From Promethearchaeota archaeon (GTDB lineage Archaea > Asgardarchaeota > Lokiarchaeia > Sigynarchaeales > MK-D1), in assembly GCA_016839865.1 (NCBI GenBank), contig JAEOTN010000316.1, forward strand, positions 1-7,463: a DNA stretch of 7,463 bases. The letters run 5' to 3'. Position numbers and translations under genes: made by a program. Of this stretch, positions 5,721 through 7,463 are shown piece after piece; the stretch's first letter is position 1; every line of letters starts with the position of its first letter. The notes under the pieces were generated by a model, which did no database searches, was not told where the DNA came from, and was given only the letters and a program-made list of their open reading frames with translations.

Positions 5721-5728
5721 TATATAAT
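5721..5728 (+). promoter_or_regulatory. Strong TATA box for the SCP2-like/FAD oxidoreductase operon (leaderless)
   Basis: TATATAAT, preceded by the purine-rich AAAAGA (a possible BRE), is the best TATA box in the window. Its centre lies about 27 nt before ATG 5752, so the transcript probably begins at or within a few bases of the start codon. The flavodoxin promoter faces away from it across the same 105-bp gap. Confidence 0.65.
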
Positions 5729-5751
5729 GTGAAAGCAAGAGATGGGAAGAT

Positions 5752-6180
5752 ATGGATAAAAAAGAAAACTTGGAATTCCCATGGATCAACAATCCAGAAG
5801 ACATTCTCGGGATTGGATTCAAAAATCTTCTCAGTTACAGTTATGAGGATCCTAAGTTTCACCAAGGTATTGAAAAACTCAACCAAGAGATTGTGTTTGA
5901 TTTTGAAGACCTCTATCCTGTTTCCGTGAAATTTTGTAAACCCACGATTATAGTTACTCCATTCGAAATAAAAACAGGTCCTACCGGTTTGGGATTGAAA
6001 ATGTCAATGCCCACCCTCATTTCCATTATGAAGGGGAGATATTCCATGGTAGGAGCATTTCTTCGGGGAAAAATCCGTATTATTCGATGGTGGAAACTAC
6101 TCAGCATCATTCGATTAATGAAAATTTTACTTCCAACGTTAAAACGGGCAAAGGAGCGTGCAAAAGAATATGGAAAATAA
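5752..6180 (+). CDS. SCP2 sterol-binding-like small protein
   Basis: This 142-residue soluble protein has no signal peptide. Its second half resembles the SCP2 sterol-transfer fold: a strand (TIIVTPFEIKTGPTGLGLKMSM, 65-86), then TLISIMKGRYSMVGAFLRGKIRIIRWWKLLSI (88-119). The latter matches the family pattern of a helix, 'G....aFl.GKlki.G' and a helix. The C-terminal helix (119-140) is amphipathic and basic. SCP2 domains enclose a hydrophobic tunnel that binds lipids, acyl chains or other apolar ligands. The match was judged by eye, and the N-terminal 60 residues are not recognised. The TATA box about 27 nt ahead makes the start at 5752 convincing. Its stop lies inside the next gene, with an 11-bp overlap, so the two are probably co-translated. 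A plausible role is handing an apolar substrate to the neighbouring FAD oxidoreductase. Confidence 0.7.
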   Translation: MDKKENLEFPWINNPEDILGIGFKNLLSYSYEDPKFHQGIEKLNQEIVFDFEDLYPVSVKFCKPTIIVTPFEIKTGPTGLGLKMSMPTLISIMKGRYSMVGAFLRGKIRIIRWWKLLSIIRLMKILLPTLKRAKERAKEYGK

Positions 6181-7463
6181 GCCTAAGGATACCGAATTGA
6201 AATTCCTATTGGAAGAAATATTTGGAAAAGATTCTGTATCGGATAAACAACACGATTTATACCTATATTCTTACGACGCCACGGAAGTAGAAGCTGCTAT
6301 GCCAGATTATATTTGCCTTGTAGAGAACGTAGAACAAGTCGTGGAAGTTGTGAAATTAGCAAATGAACACAAGGTTCCACTCGTTCCATATATTACAGGA
6401 AATAATATTGGTGGACTCACAATCCCAGTTAAAGGCGGAATAATATTAGATTTCGGTAAGAAGATGAACAAAATCATCCATGTGGATGAAAAACAGATGT
6501 ATGCAATCCTTGAACCAGGTGTAACTTTCGGTCTGTTAGATGCTTATTTGAAACAAAATCACCCAAATTTACGCTATTGTTATCCTTTTGCCCCACCGTT
6601 TAGTGGTGTTGTAGGAAATGCCATATTATCGGGGATGAATAATATGAGTGCTGTGCATGGATCTATGGGGGATTGGATAAATGGACTTGAAATCATTCGA
6701 CACAATGGCTCTATCGTAAAAATTGGATCGTGTTTCACAAAAGAATTCAAGAAAAATAATTGGTATAGTCGCTATCCTATGCCAGATTTGATGGGTTTGT
6801 TCGTGAACTGGCAAGGAATGACTGGAATAGTCACAAAATGTGCAATACAGGTGTGGTCAAAGAAGAAAATCCAGACTTTCGTGTTAGCAATGACCTATGG
6901 GATTGACGCTACAGCAGCTATTATTCGAGAATTTGGGAGAACAGAACTAGTAGACGACCTTTCTGCAGTGTCGGTTGAGGTAGCTAAGATGAGTCTTGGA
7001 TTCCCGATGCCAAAGAAATTCGATTTCGAACCCGATTATGCGATCTTGATACCGATTTCAGCTCACTCTCAAAAACACTTCAAGGTGAAATTAGAGTTAC
7101 TTAATGGTGTTCTCGATTCCATCAATAAACAGGTAAAACGAAAAGCGATCCTAGTAGATTTCGATTACCTATCAGCAATTTTAGGAGAGGGTGTAAGGTG
7201 TTTTGCTGACCTACCAAACGTAGTCATCCCCCTTGTAGAGTATTCAGGACTCACATGGGTTGGATCATACGCACCGATTGACAAACTAGAGAAGCTTATG
7301 GAAGGAGGAGAGAAGATATTCAAGAAATACGAAGTTCCCGCATTCATTTACATGAAGACTATGAAAGGATCTCATTATGGAATTTGGAGACCTATCATTC
7401 GCTACAAAAAGCATGCAGAAGAAGAAAAAGTTCACAACATGTGTAAAGAATTGTTAGAAATGG
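6170..7463 (+). CDS. FAD-binding oxidoreductase of the VAO/PCMH (GlcD/4-cresol dehydrogenase-like) family, partial
   Basis: 431 codons are present with no stop before the right edge; usual family lengths of about 450-550 suggest little is missing. The FAD-binding PCMH domain spans about 41-228. It includes VPLVPYITGNNIGGLTIP (69-86, the pyrophosphate loop), GGIILDFGKKMNKIIHVDEKQMYAILEPGVTFGLLDAYL (89-127), and HGSMGDWINGLEIIRHNGSIVKIG (163-186). The 'LDFGKKMNKI...AILEPGVT' run is closest to vanillyl-alcohol oxidase and 4-cresol dehydrogenase. The loop has NNIGG where glycolate/D-lactate enzymes have GGGTG. The substrate domain follows, with the C-terminal SHYGIWRPIIRYKKH (401-415) typical of the family. 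ATG 6170 was chosen over in-frame GTG 6158 because GGAG (6153-6156) is one base from the GTG but 13 nt from the ATG. The reaction is probably oxidation of an alcohol, hydroxy acid or ether-lipid precursor; the substrate is not identifiable. Confidence 0.88.
   Translation, partial: MENKPKDTELKFLLEEIFGKDSVSDKQHDLYLYSYDATEVEAAMPDYICLVENVEQVVEVVKLANEHKVPLVPYITGNNIGGLTIPVKGGIILDFGKKMNKIIHVDEKQMYAILEPGVTFGLLDAYLKQNHPNLRYCYPFAPPFSGVVGNAILSGMNNMSAVHGSMGDWINGLEIIRHNGSIVKIGSCFTKEFKKNNWYSRYPMPDLMGLFVNWQGMTGIVTKCAIQVWSKKKIQTFVLAMTYGIDATAAIIREFGRTELVDDLSAVSVEVAKMSLGFPMPKKFDFEPDYAILIPISAHSQKHFKVKLELLNGVLDSINKQVKRKAILVDFDYLSAILGEGVRCFADLPNVVIPLVEYSGLTWVGSYAPIDKLEKLMEGGEKIFKKYEVPAFIYMKTMKGSHYGIWRPIIRYKKHAEEEKVHNMCKELLEM

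Overview
The window looks like a chromosomal stretch from an anaerobic archaeon. It is AT-rich. Several genes have archaeal-type TATA boxes about 26 nt ahead of the expected transcript start (TATATAAT at 5721-5728, TTTAAATA at 2799-2806, TTTATATG on the minus strand at 1735-1742). Two genes appear to be leaderless, while others have clear Shine-Dalgarno sites. The gene content is rich in Fe-S, flavin and radical-SAM proteins, as in strict anaerobes. An Asgard-type or related archaeon would fit, but the lineage cannot be fixed from this sequence alone.

Region 1 (1-1742, minus strand) is a compact operon: a NifX/ORP-like small metal-cofactor-binding protein, then two MinD-type ATPases that each carry an inserted ferredoxin module. 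The gaps are 8 bp and then a 4-bp ATGA overlap; the second ATPase runs off the left edge. This order resembles the bacterial 'orange protein' (ORP) clusters. The operon promoter carries a 38-bp near-perfect palindrome that abuts or overlaps the TATA box, a strong operator candidate.

Region 2 (1743-4060, plus strand) holds a divergently transcribed COG0731-type radical SAM protein. It is followed, from its own promoter, by a cysteine-rich Fe-S protein with a predicted N-terminal winged helix, an unusual cysteine-dense centre and two C-terminal 4Fe-4S motifs.

Region 3 (4061-5751) has two minus-strand genes: a DUF1295 / steroid-5-alpha-reductase-like membrane protein, and a short flavodoxin whose start is better placed at 5646 than at the upstream ATG. 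A small AT-rich hairpin between oligo-A and oligo-T tracts separates region 3 from region 2 and may serve both converging transcripts.

Region 4 (5721-7463, plus strand) is a two-gene operon from a strong TATA box: an SCP2-like small protein overlapped by 11 bp by a VAO/PCMH-type FAD-binding oxidoreductase, which runs off the right edge after 431 codons. An SCP2-like carrier translationally linked to a flavin oxidoreductase suggests a hydrophobic or lipid-like substrate, but this is inference.

Taken together the window reads as a redox and metallocofactor neighbourhood (ferredoxin-ATPases, NifX-like carrier, radical SAM enzyme, poly-Fe-S protein, flavodoxin, FAD oxidase, membrane reductase). 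No tRNA, rRNA, CRISPR, insertion sequence or prophage signature was seen, and no stretch over 300 bases lacks a gene.
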